Below are positions 55,106 to 63,061 of a stretch of DNA of 64,000 nucleotides, in pieces (position 1 is the stretch's first letter; each line of letters opens with the position of its first letter). The stretch is taken from NCBI GenBank assembly GCA_964440915.1, contig CAYTTV010000007.1:1-64000 (forward strand). The letters are read 5' to 3'. This stretch comes from CAMPJM01 sp964440915 (GTDB lineage: Bacteria; Bacteroidota; Bacteroidia; Cytophagales; Cyclobacteriaceae). The notes beneath the pieces are model-generated. The model saw nothing but the letters and a program-made list of their open reading frames with translations, was not told the DNA's origin and made no database searches. A program made the translations under genes and the position numbers.

Positions 55106-55885
55106 CTATTGTCTTTTCCTTCTTCTAGGTCCGCCTTGATTGTCATTTCGGTCATTCCTGTCATTCCTATCCCCTCTCTTTCTTCTTCCTCCAGGACCAC
55201 CAGGAGCATTGCTACCAGGACCTCCGCCAGAAATTCCAGCATTAGGTGAAAGATCTTGCTTACCAAACAGTTCGCCTTTGAAAATCCATACCTTAATTCC
55301 AATTTTACCGTATACTGTATCTGCTTCAGAAACAGCATAATCAATGTCAGCCCTTAAAGTATGCAATGGAATTCTTCCTTCCTTATATTGTTCGGTACGT
55401 GCCATATCAGCACCTCCAAGACGGCCTGAAACTTTTACTTTAATACCTTGTGCACCAACCCTAATGGCTGAAGATATAGCTTGCTTCATTGCCCGTCGGT
55501 ATGAAATTCTCGCTTGCAATTGCTGAGCAATAGACTCTCCTACCAACCTAGCATCTATTTCAGGACGTTTAATCTCAAAGATATTGATCTGAACATCTTT
55601 ACCGGTAAGCTTTTTCAATTCTTCCTTAATCTTATCTACCTCAGCTCCACCTTTACCGATCACTACTCCAGGACGTGCAGTATGAATGGTAAGGGTAATC
55701 CGTTTCAATGTTCTTTCTATAACTACCTTTGCGATACCCCCTTTAGGAATCCTAACATCTATATACTTCCTTATTTTATGGTCTTCTACTAGTTTATCAG
55801 AAAAGGTCTTGCCCCCAAACCAGCTAGAGTCCCAACCTTTTGTGATGCCTAATCTAAATCCAACAGGGTTAACTTTTTGTCCCAT
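55106..55885 (-). CDS. rpsC: 30S ribosomal protein S3 with Gly/Arg/Asp-rich tail
   Basis: 259 residues. KH domain with TIHTARPGVVIGKGGAEVDK and C-terminal domain with RVGAQGIKVKVSGRLGGADM. After about residue 217 a tail of some 40 residues rich in Gly, Pro, Arg, Asn and Asp appears (short DRN repeats, ending PRRRKRQ); E. coli S3 is 233 residues. Start overlaps the rplV stop by one base (TAATG), suggesting coupling. Confidence 0.98.
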   Translation of the reverse strand: MGQKVNPVGFRLGITKGWDSSWFGGKTFSDKLVEDHKIRKYIDVRIPKGGIAKVVIERTLKRITLTIHTARPGVVIGKGGAEVDKIKEELKKLTGKDVQINIFEIKRPEIDARLVGESIAQQLQARISYRRAMKQAISSAIRVGAQGIKVKVSGRLGGADMARTEQYKEGRIPLHTLRADIDYAVSEADTVYGKIGIKVWIFKGELFGKQDLSPNAGISGGGPGSNAPGGPGGRRKRGDRNDRNDRNDNQGGPRRRKRQ

Positions 55886-56289
55886 TATTTTTCTTTATTA
55901 TCTGAATTCTGAGTATTCTCTTGAACAGTGCCTAAATCTTCTACAGAGGCTTTGCTAGCAATCACCATAGTCACATGATTGGACCTCTTTCTGATACGAT
56001 GCGCTCTACCTTGAGGTGCAGGCCTTAATCTCTTAAGCATCCTTCCTCCATCTACAAAGATTTCTTTAACAAACAAATCAGCATCTTCCAAACGAACATC
56101 CTGATTTTTGGATTGCCAGTTTGCAATAGCGGAGAGCAACAACTTCTCTAACTTTATAGCCCCGTTCTTAGGCTCGAACTTTAGTATACCTAATGCTTTG
56201 CTAACTTTTTGACCTCTTATAAGATCTGCAACTAACCTCATCTTACGAGGAGAGGTGGGAACGTTTCTTAATTTTGCAACAGCTTCCAT
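55885..56289 (-). CDS. rplV: 50S ribosomal protein L22
   Basis: 134 residues from MEAVAKLRNVPTSPRKMRLV. The exit-tunnel beta-hairpin GGRMLKRLRPAPQGRAHRIR is present; the C-terminus extends about 20 residues (Ser/Gln/Asn/Asp-rich) past the usual end. Upstream codons in the same frame lie within rpsS and are rejected. Confidence 0.97.
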   Translation of the reverse strand: MEAVAKLRNVPTSPRKMRLVADLIRGQKVSKALGILKFEPKNGAIKLEKLLLSAIANWQSKNQDVRLEDADLFVKEIFVDGGRMLKRLRPAPQGRAHRIRKRSNHVTMVIASKASVEDLGTVQENTQNSDNKEK

Positions 56290-56293
56290 AATA

Positions 56294-56572
56294 TTATCTT
56301 TTGCCTTTGTCTTTTTTAGCAATATGCCCTCTGAAGTTTCTAGTTGGGGAGAATTCTCCTAACTTATGTCCTACCATGTTCTCTGTAACATACACTGGAA
56401 TAAACTTATTGCCATTGTGTACAGCAAAGGTATGCCCAACAAAATCAGGGGAGATCATAGATCTGCGGGACCAAGTTTTGATAACCGACTTTTTGCCGGA
56501 ACCATCCATGGTGTCTACTTTTTTCTCCAGTCTAAAATCTATATAAGGTCCTTTTTTTAACGAACGTCCCAT
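56294..56572 (-). CDS. rpsS: 30S ribosomal protein S19
   Basis: 92 residues: RSLKKGPYIDFRLEKKVD, KTWSRRSMISPDFVGHTFAV and HKLGEFSPTRNFRGH. Head protein near the A site. Starts one nucleotide after the rplB stop. Confidence 0.98.
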   Translation of the reverse strand: MGRSLKKGPYIDFRLEKKVDTMDGSGKKSVIKTWSRRSMISPDFVGHTFAVHNGNKFIPVYVTENMVGHKLGEFSPTRNFRGHIAKKDKGKR

Positions 56573-56573
56573 A

Positions 56574-57395
56574 TTATTTCTTCTTACCGATTATAAAATT
56601 ATTAGAGTATTTCTTAGGTGTCCTGGTCTTATATCCTTTTGCCAACAATCCCTTTCTAGATCTTGGATGTCCACCAGAAGCTCTTCCTTCACCACCTCCC
56701 ATTGGGTGATCTACTGGGTTCATTACTACACCTCTTACTCTCGGTCTTCTACCTAACCAACGTTTCCTACCGGCTTTACCCAAGTTAACGTTCATGTGGT
56801 CGGCATTAGAAACAGAGCCAACAGTTGCCATGCAAACAGAAAGCACCAACCTCATTTCGCCAGATGGCAATTTAATAGTAGCATACTTCCCTTCGCGGGC
56901 CAAAAGCTGTGCGTAAGCACCAGCACTTCTCGCCATTGCTCCACCTTTGCCAGGCTTTAGTTCAATATTGTGAACAATCGTACCTAGCGGTATCTCGGCG
57001 AGCGGCAAAGCATTACCAACTTCTGGTGCAACACCACTTCCTGATACAACCTCTTGTCCAACTTGAATTCCTTCAGGCGCAATAATATAAGCTTTTGCTC
57101 CGTCGGCATAGTATACCAAAGCAATACGAGCAGTTCTAATGGGATCGTACTCTACGCTTTTTACGGTTGCAGGGATATCAAACTTATCTCTTTTGAAATC
57201 TATGATACGCATCCTTTGCTTATGACCACCACCCATATAGCGCATGGTCATCCTACCAGAATTGTTTCTTCCCCCTGACTTCTTAATTGGGGCTAATAGC
57301 GACTTCTCAGGTCTATTAGTGGTGATTTCGGTAAAAGCTGGAGCAACTCTGAATCGTTGTCCTGGTGTAACCGGTCTTAATTTCTTAACTCCCAT
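56574..57395 (-). CDS. rplB: 50S ribosomal protein L2
   Basis: 273 residues, full length; KSGGRNNSGRMTMRYMGGGH, SAGAYAQLLAREGKYATIKL and the peptidyl-transferase-loop segment GVVMNPVDHPMGGGEGRASG. Needed for peptide bond formation and subunit joining. 58 nt after rplW. Confidence 0.99.
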   Translation of the reverse strand: MGVKKLRPVTPGQRFRVAPAFTEITTNRPEKSLLAPIKKSGGRNNSGRMTMRYMGGGHKQRMRIIDFKRDKFDIPATVKSVEYDPIRTARIALVYYADGAKAYIIAPEGIQVGQEVVSGSGVAPEVGNALPLAEIPLGTIVHNIELKPGKGGAMARSAGAYAQLLAREGKYATIKLPSGEMRLVLSVCMATVGSVSNADHMNVNLGKAGRKRWLGRRPRVRGVVMNPVDHPMGGGEGRASGGHPRSRKGLLAKGYKTRTPKKYSNNFIIGKKK

Positions 57396-57453
57396 CTTAG
57401 ATATTTATAAAATTGAACTACAAACAATGTTTATAATCCAGTATTTCACATTC

Positions 57454-57741
57454 TTATATGTTGCTGTAAAAATCGATAACTTCTCCATCCGCAACCTTTA
57501 CTATCGCTTTCTTAAAGGAAGGAGTCCTTCCAACGATAACTTTAGATTTAGTATGGCGATTTTTTTTCTTGCCTTGATAAATCATGGTATTAACGCGCTC
57601 GACGATAACACCATAGGTTTTTTCAATAGCCTTCTTTATCTCTATCTTATTTGCTTTTCGGTCTACTACAAAGCCATACACCCCTTTTTCATTAAGGTTA
57701 GAAACTTTCTCTGTAACCAATGGTCTCTTTAAAACGCTCAT
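57454..57741 (-). CDS. rplW: 50S ribosomal protein L23
   Basis: 95 residues: LKRPLVTEKVSNLNEKGVYG and VNTMIYQGKKKNRHTKSK. Tunnel-exit protein that docks trigger factor and SRP. 3 nt after rplD. Confidence 0.98.
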   Translation of the reverse strand: MSVLKRPLVTEKVSNLNEKGVYGFVVDRKANKIEIKKAIEKTYGVIVERVNTMIYQGKKKNRHTKSKVIVGRTPSFKKAIVKVADGEVIDFYSNI

Positions 57742-57744
57742 CTC

Positions 57745-58371
57745 TTATTTCAATAAGTTTTCTATCTTTTCTAATGCGCCTTCGCTTAACAACAAATTAT
57801 CTGCATGTAGCAAATCATAAGTGTTCAATTGGTTGGCAGTTGTAACTTTTGCAGATTTGATGTTTCTAGCAGACAAAAGGATATTCGAATTTGAATCCGC
57901 TAAAACCAATAAGGTTTTCTTATCACTTAAAGACAGGCTAGACAAGAACTTCAAATATTCCTTTGTCTTAGGGGCATCGAAGGAAAAATCCTCCAAAATA
58001 GCAATGCTGTTTTCTTTTGCCTTATATGAAAGTGCAGACTTTCTAGCCAGAACCTTCGTCTTTTTATTTAGCTTGAAGCCATAATCTCTAGGCTTAGGAC
58101 CAAAAGCTCTTCCTCCTCCTCTGAAAACAGGGGACTTAATGCTGCCTGCTCTGGCAGTTCCTGTACCCTTCTGCTTTTTGATCTTCTTAGTTGATCCAGA
58201 AACTTCTGCTCTTTCTTTTGCTTTGTGGGTGCCTTGACGTTGGTTAGCCAAATATTGCTTTACATCTAAATAGATGACGTGATCGTTAGGTTCGATATTA
58301 TAAATATCATCAGAAAGATTTACTTTTCTTCCTGTATCTTCCCCATTAGACTTTAATACTGTAATTTCCAT
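57745..58371 (-). CDS. rplD: 50S ribosomal protein L4
   Basis: 208 residues; loop region QRQGTHKAKERAEVSGSTKK with KGTGTARAGSIKSPVFRGGG lines the exit tunnel. In enterobacteria L4 also represses the S10 operon by attenuation. 3 nt after rplC. Confidence 0.98.
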   Translation of the reverse strand: MEITVLKSNGEDTGRKVNLSDDIYNIEPNDHVIYLDVKQYLANQRQGTHKAKERAEVSGSTKKIKKQKGTGTARAGSIKSPVFRGGGRAFGPKPRDYGFKLNKKTKVLARKSALSYKAKENSIAILEDFSFDAPKTKEYLKFLSSLSLSDKKTLLVLADSNSNILLSARNIKSAKVTTANQLNTYDLLHADNLLLSEGALEKIENLLK

Positions 58372-58374
58372 GGA

Positions 58375-59007
58375 TTACTTCTCTAAAATTACTATTGAAT
58401 TTTTTGCTCCGGGAACAGAGCCACTGACTACTACCAAGTTCTTTTCGGGTAAGATCTTAACCACCTCAAGGTTCATCGCTTTCACTCTATTGCCACCCAT
58501 TCTTCCTGCCATTCTAGTGCCTTTAAACACCCTGGCTGGAAATGAACATGCACCAATTGCACCTGGCGCTCGCAGCCTATTGTGCTGACCGTGTGTAGCT
58601 CCTCCTACTCCAGCAAATCCATGACGCTTTACCACACCTTGAAAACCTTTACCTTTAGACTTGCCGATAACATCTAAAAAATCACCTTCTTTAAATATAT
58701 CTTCAATTTTTATGGTATTGCCCAAGTCGGCCTTAACATTCTCCTCGGCCTCAAAATCTCTAAACTCAACAACCTTCCTTTTTGGAGTTGTATTAGCTCT
58801 AGAAAAATGCCCTTTTAATGATTTAGGAGTATTCTTTTCTTTCCTTTCTCCAAAACCCAACTGCACGGCATTGTAACCATCTGTTTCCACAGATTTCACC
58901 TGTGTTACTACACAGGGACCAGCTTCTATAACTGTGCATGCGACGCTACGTCCATCGGCACTATAGACACTAGTCATTCCAATTTTCTTTCCGATTATAC
59001 CAGACAT
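58375..59007 (-). CDS. rplC: 50S ribosomal protein L3
   Basis: 210 residues: SGIIGKKIGMTSVYSADGRS at the start, and the W-finger region FAGVGGATHGQHNRLRAPGA, GRMGGNRVKAMNLEVVKIL. First gene of the long ribosomal unit; a separate promoter lies 66-96 nt before its ATG and a terminator upstream of that isolates it from rpsJ. Confidence 0.98.
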   Translation of the reverse strand: MSGIIGKKIGMTSVYSADGRSVACTVIEAGPCVVTQVKSVETDGYNAVQLGFGERKEKNTPKSLKGHFSRANTTPKRKVVEFRDFEAEENVKADLGNTIKIEDIFKEGDFLDVIGKSKGKGFQGVVKRHGFAGVGGATHGQHNRLRAPGAIGACSFPARVFKGTRMAGRMGGNRVKAMNLEVVKILPEKNLVVVSGSVPGAKNSIVILEK

Positions 59008-59072
59008 TCCTTCTTTATTGTTTATATTATGCGTTTTTGAGGATATTCATATGCTTTCCTCACAAAGGACTG

Positions 59073-59103
59073 CAAAGTTAGCAAAATATTACTAGTTCCC
59101 AAA
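59073..59103 (-). promoter_or_regulatory. Promoter of the rplC-rplQ operon
   Basis: On the minus strand: TTTG, 19 nt, TAACTTTG, an exact fit to the Bacteroidota sigma-ABfr consensus (TTTG at -33, TAnnTTTG at -7). It is followed by CAGTCC, the same bases as after the rpsL promoter. The predicted leader to the rplC ATG is about 60 nt. Confidence 0.78.
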
Positions 59104-59143
59104 AACTTACAACCATTTTTTATGATTAATTCAAGGCAATAAA

Positions 59144-59174
59144 AAAGAACCAATAAGTGCGTTATTGGTTCTTT
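59144..59174 (-). terminator. Terminator after rpsJ
   Basis: Perfect 13-bp stem (AAAGAACCAATAA / TTATTGGTTCTTT) with a 5-nt loop. On the minus strand it is followed by a T run (TTTTTT including stem end). It lies 20 nt after the rpsJ stop and before the rplC promoter, so it should end the str-operon transcript. Confidence 0.88.
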
Positions 59175-59194
59175 CTATTCCGTTTGACTTAAGA

Positions 59195-59500
59195 TCAAAC
59201 CTTGATTTCTACATCAACTCCACTAGGCAATTCAAGCTTCATCAATGCATCCACAGTCTTGGTGCTATTAGAATAAATATCTACCAATCTTTTGTATGTG
59301 CAAAGTTGAAATTGCTCTCTGGCTTTTTTGTTGACGTGAGGCGATCTCAAAACTGTAAAGATCTCCTTTTCTGTTGGCAAGGGTATTGGACCACTCACTA
59401 CAGCACCTGTCGTTTTTACAGCCCTAACGATCTTCTCAGAGGATTTATCCACAAGATTGTGATCGTATGACTTAAGTTTAATTCTTATTTTCTGATTCAT
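59195..59500 (-). CDS. rpsJ: 30S ribosomal protein S10
   Basis: 101 residues: QKIRIKLKSYDHNLVDKSSE, GPIPLPTEKEIFTVLRSPHV and the ending ELPSGVDVEIKV. Also a transcription antitermination factor (NusE). Usually first gene of the S10 operon; here it is the last of the rpsL-rpsG-fusA unit, 49 nt after fusA and followed by a terminator. Confidence 0.98.
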   Translation of the reverse strand: MNQKIRIKLKSYDHNLVDKSSEKIVRAVKTTGAVVSGPIPLPTEKEIFTVLRSPHVNKKAREQFQLCTYKRLVDIYSNSTKTVDALMKLELPSGVDVEIKV

Positions 59501-59549
59501 GCGTCTAAATATTATTCCGTTATTAACCTCAGCCGAGGCAAAAATGATT

Positions 59550-61682
59550 TTACCTTACTGGTTCTCCTTTTACCTTGGCAATGATGGTTTCCGAAAGATT
59601 GCTAGGAACCGGGTCATAATGTGAGAAAGTAAGGGATGCAGACGCTCTACCAGAAGTAATTGTCCTAAGAGCCGTTACATATCCAAACAATTCCGACAAT
59701 GGCACATCTGCTTTTACAAGTTGTGCGCCTCCCTTAGTATCCATGCCTTTCATTATGCCTCGACGTTTATTAAGGTCTCCTGTTACAGGACCTGTATATT
59801 CATCAGGTGTTGTTACTTCAACAGCCATAATAGGCTCTAGAATAATAGGAGCAGCTTTCTTAGCAGCTTCTTTGTAACCAATTCTTGCAGCAAGTTCAAA
59901 TGACAATGAGTCAGAGTCTACATCGTGGAAAGATCCGTGGAATAATCGCACATACATAGATTCAACAGGATATCCTGCCAAAGGTCCATTTTTCATGGCT
60001 CCTTCAAACCCTTTTTGAATAGCAGGTATAAATTCTTTTGGAATTACACCCCCTACAATTTTATTGTCAAATAGTAATCCAGGCTTATCGTCTTCCCTTG
60101 GTCCAAGTTCAAATACGATGTCAGCAAATTTACCTTTACCACCGCTTTGTTTCTTGTAAACCTCCTTGTGTTCCACACTTTTTGTAATAGCCTCTTTATA
60201 AGCTACCTGTGGAGCACCTTGGTTGATTTCGACTTTAAACTCACGCTTCAATCGCTCAATGATAATCTCAAGGTGAAGTTCTCCCATTCCTCGAAGAATA
60301 GTCTGTCCTGTCTCTTGATCAGTTTGCACTTGTAGCGTTGGATCTTCTTCTACCAATTTTGATATGGCAACACCTAATTTATCTACGTCTGCTTGAGTTT
60401 TAGGCTCAATAGCATATCCAATTACTGGTTCAGGGAAAGTGATGGCTTCAAGCACAATTTTGTGCTTCTCATCCACAAGTGTATCTCCTGTTTTGATATC
60501 TTTAAAGCCAACTCCAGCAGCAATATCGCCAGCATCAACAAAGTCGATCGGATTCTGCTTGTTGGAGTGCATTTGCATCAAACGAGATATTCTTTCTCTT
60601 TTGTCTGTTCTCGTGTTATATACATAAGAACCAGAATCTAAGTGTCCTGAATAAACCCTGAAAAAGCAAAGTCTACCTACGAATGGGTCGGTGGCAATTT
60701 TAAAGGCCAAAGCCGCAAACGGCTCACTTGCATCGGGATTCCTCAGTTCTTCCTTCTCCGTATCTGGGTTGGTGCCTTTGATAGCAGGCAGATCCATTGG
60801 TGATGGCAAGTAAGCGATAACAGCATCTAGCAAAGCTTGAACACCTTTATTCTTGAAAGCTGAACCACAAAGTACTGGTGAGAATGATAGGTCAATAACT
60901 GCCTTTCTAATGGCAGCCATCATCTCTTCTTTTGTAATAGAGTCTGGGTCTTCAAAAAACTTCTCTAGCAACGCATCGTCATACTCAGCAACACTTTCTA
61001 CCAAGTTTTGCCTCCACTCCTGAATGGTTTCTTTAAGGTCTTCTGGAATATCAATGACCTTATGGGTCATTCCCAAGTCTTCCTCATTCCAAACGATCGC
61101 TTCGTTGGTAATAAGGTCAACAACGCCTTTGAAAGTCTCTTCGCTTCCGATAGGAATTTGCAAAGGCACTGGGTTTGCACCTAGTTTCTCTTTTATTTCT
61201 TTTACCGCCGCAAAGAAATCTGCACCGGCTCTGTCCATCTTATTGACAAAGCATATTCTTGGCACGCGATACTTATCGGCTTGACGCCAAACAGTCTCTG
61301 ATTGAGGCTCTACACCCGATACAGCACAAAACAGTGCAACAGCACCGTCAAGAACGCGCAAAGAGCGCTCTACTTCTACCGTAAAGTCAACGTGACCTGG
61401 TGTATCAATAAGGTTAATTTTGTATTCTTTGGTACTTGCATCTGGCTGCCCTTGATGCGTAGGGTATTTCCAAAATGTAGTGGTAGCAGCAGAAGTAATC
61501 GTAATACCTCTTTCCTGCTCTTGTTCCATCCAGTCCATAGTGGCTCCACCTTCGTGAGTTTCGCCTAGCTTATGGGTAAGTCCGGTATAAAATAGTATAC
61601 GTTCTGATGTAGTTGTTTTTCCAGCATCAATGTGGGCCATGATGCCTATATTTCTAAGATATCTTAAGTCTCTTTTAGCCAT
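59550..61682 (-). CDS. fusA: Elongation factor G
   Basis: 710 residues. GTPase driving translocation. G motifs: AHIDAGKTT (G1, 16-24), RGITI (G2), DTPGHVDF (G3), NKMDRAGADF (G4), GSAFKNKGVQ (G5); domain IV has RGRGMxx-like KKQSGGKGKFADIV, and domain V ends in VKGEPVR. Complete and of normal length. Starts 8 nt after the rpsG stop. Confidence 0.98.
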   Translation of the reverse strand: MAKRDLRYLRNIGIMAHIDAGKTTTSERILFYTGLTHKLGETHEGGATMDWMEQEQERGITITSAATTTFWKYPTHQGQPDASTKEYKINLIDTPGHVDFTVEVERSLRVLDGAVALFCAVSGVEPQSETVWRQADKYRVPRICFVNKMDRAGADFFAAVKEIKEKLGANPVPLQIPIGSEETFKGVVDLITNEAIVWNEEDLGMTHKVIDIPEDLKETIQEWRQNLVESVAEYDDALLEKFFEDPDSITKEEMMAAIRKAVIDLSFSPVLCGSAFKNKGVQALLDAVIAYLPSPMDLPAIKGTNPDTEKEELRNPDASEPFAALAFKIATDPFVGRLCFFRVYSGHLDSGSYVYNTRTDKRERISRLMQMHSNKQNPIDFVDAGDIAAGVGFKDIKTGDTLVDEKHKIVLEAITFPEPVIGYAIEPKTQADVDKLGVAISKLVEEDPTLQVQTDQETGQTILRGMGELHLEIIIERLKREFKVEINQGAPQVAYKEAITKSVEHKEVYKKQSGGKGKFADIVFELGPREDDKPGLLFDNKIVGGVIPKEFIPAIQKGFEGAMKNGPLAGYPVESMYVRLFHGSFHDVDSDSLSFELAARIGYKEAAKKAAPIILEPIMAVEVTTPDEYTGPVTGDLNKRRGIMKGMDTKGGAQLVKADVPLSELFGYVTALRTITSGRASASLTFSHYDPVPSNLSETIIAKVKGEPVR

Positions 61683-61690
61683 CGATCAAT

Positions 61691-62158
61691 TTAGAATCTA
61701 AAATGTGAAAATGCTTTATTTGCTTCGGCCATCCTATGGGTGTCATCCTTCTTTTTGATAGCAGCTCCTTCACCCTTGGCAGCGGCAATGATTTCACCGG
61801 CCAAACGTTCCTTCATAGTTTTTTCGCCTCTTGATCGGGAGTAGGTGATCATCCATTTGATCCCCAGTGAGCTTTTTCGATCTGGCCTTACTTCCAAAGG
61901 CACTTGGAAAGTTGCCCCCCCTACCCTGCGGCTCTTCACCTCGACAGAAGGCATGATATTATTCAACGCCTTTTTCCAAGTTTCAAGACCATTCTCGCTT
62001 GTTCTCTTTTCTACTAAATCAATAGCGTCATAGAAAATTGAATAAGCAATACTCTTCTTTCCATCTACCATAAGATAGTTCACGAACTTTGTAACCAAAG
62101 TATCTTGAAACTTAGGATCCGGAAGAATATATCTCTTCTTTGGTTTAGATTTTCTCAT
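61691..62158 (-). CDS. rpsG: 30S ribosomal protein S7
   Basis: 155 residues: RKSKPKKRYILPDPKFQDTL, VGGATFQVPLEVRPDRKSSL and AEANKAFSHFRF at the C-terminus. Head-assembly protein and, in E. coli, regulator of the str operon. 18 nt after rpsL. Confidence 0.98.
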   Translation of the reverse strand: MRKSKPKKRYILPDPKFQDTLVTKFVNYLMVDGKKSIAYSIFYDAIDLVEKRTSENGLETWKKALNNIMPSVEVKSRRVGGATFQVPLEVRPDRKSSLGIKWMITYSRSRGEKTMKERLAGEIIAAAKGEGAAIKKKDDTHRMAEANKAFSHFRF

Positions 62159-62176
62159 TAGTTGTTGTGTTATATA

Positions 62177-62551
62177 TTATTTTTTGGGACGTTTAGCGCC
62201 GTATTTTGACCTACGCTGCAATCTACCATTTACACCAGCAGTGTCAAGTGCACCACGGACAATATGATATCTTACGCCGGGAAGATCTTTCACCCTTCCA
62301 CCTCTTATCAACACAATAGAGTGCTCTTGAAGGTTGTGGCCTTCTCCTGGGATGTAAGCGTTTACTTCTTTACCATTTGTAAGCCTAACTCTCGCCACTT
62401 TCCTCATAGCAGAGTTGGGTTTTTTTGGGGTAGTGGTATACACTCTAGTACATACACCTCTTCGTTGCGGACAAGAGTCCAAAGCAGGCGACTTGGAGCT
62501 GTATGCCAAGGTTTTTCTACCCTTTCTTACTAATTGTTGTATAGTAGGCAT
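62177..62551 (-). CDS. rpsL: 30S ribosomal protein S12
   Basis: 124 residues: MPTIQQLVRKGRKTLAYSSK, decoding-site loop TTTPKKPNSAMRKVARVRLT and GEGHNLQEHSIVLIRGGRVK. The lysines and PNS residues linked to streptomycin response are the wild-type form. The A-rich leader has no Shine-Dalgarno; the promoter lies 47-77 nt upstream. Confidence 0.99.
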   Translation of the reverse strand: MPTIQQLVRKGRKTLAYSSKSPALDSCPQRRGVCTRVYTTTPKKPNSAMRKVARVRLTNGKEVNAYIPGEGHNLQEHSIVLIRGGRVKDLPGVRYHIVRGALDTAGVNGRLQRRSKYGAKRPKK

Positions 62552-62597
62552 TTATTATTGATTTATTTTTTCCTTACCTAATAAAATTTTCGGACTG

Positions 62598-62628
62598 CAA
62601 AGGTACTAAAAGACTTTTATTAAACAAA
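62598..62628 (-). promoter_or_regulatory. Promoter of the rpsL operon
   Basis: On the minus strand: TTTG, 19 nt, TACCTTTG, matching the Bacteroidota -33/-7 consensus exactly, followed by CAGTCC. It lies in the 177-nt spacer between the DUF3467 gene and rpsL. Confidence 0.8.
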
Positions 62629-62728
62629 TTTTTTAATTCACTTTACAGCAGGCTGATTAATCAATTTCTCTTATATAAGACTTGACCAATCATCCTATTC
62701 AGATCCGTTTTCTATGTGATTACAATAT

Positions 62729-63055
62729 CTAAGCTTCTCCCACGGCACCCCCAAAATTTATGGGGAACTTTGGGGCTTCCTCATTCTGTTTGATTGGCCC
62801 AAAAGTTTCCTCATATTTTCTTATGTTTTCCTTCAATGCACTCAAAAGCCGCTTCGCATGCTCTGGAGTAATCACTAAACGAGACTTGACTTTAGCCTTG
62901 GGAACACCGGGCATTAAACGAATAAAATCAATCACAAACTCGCTATTAGAGTGAGCGATCATGGCCAAATTGGCATAGATACCCTCTGCAATCTCTTCAG
63001 ACAACTCTATGTTGATCTGATTCTGTTGTTGTTTGTTTTTACTGTCTTCTGCCAT
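62729..63055 (-). CDS. DUF3467 domain-containing protein
   Basis: 108 residues: INIELSEEIAEGIYANLAMI, then IAHSNSEFVIDFIRLMPGVP and KSRLVITPEHAKRLLSALKE. This is the compact DUF3467 domain (about 80 residues) with a short charged N-terminus. Function unknown. It starts 6 nt after the rpoC stop and is probably co-transcribed with it; this position after rpoC is usual in Bacteroidota, which hints at a link to transcription or translation. Confidence 0.9.
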   Translation of the reverse strand: MAEDSKNKQQQNQINIELSEEIAEGIYANLAMIAHSNSEFVIDFIRLMPGVPKAKVKSRLVITPEHAKRLLSALKENIRKYEETFGPIKQNEEAPKFPINFGGAVGEA

Positions 63056-63061
63056 GGCCTA

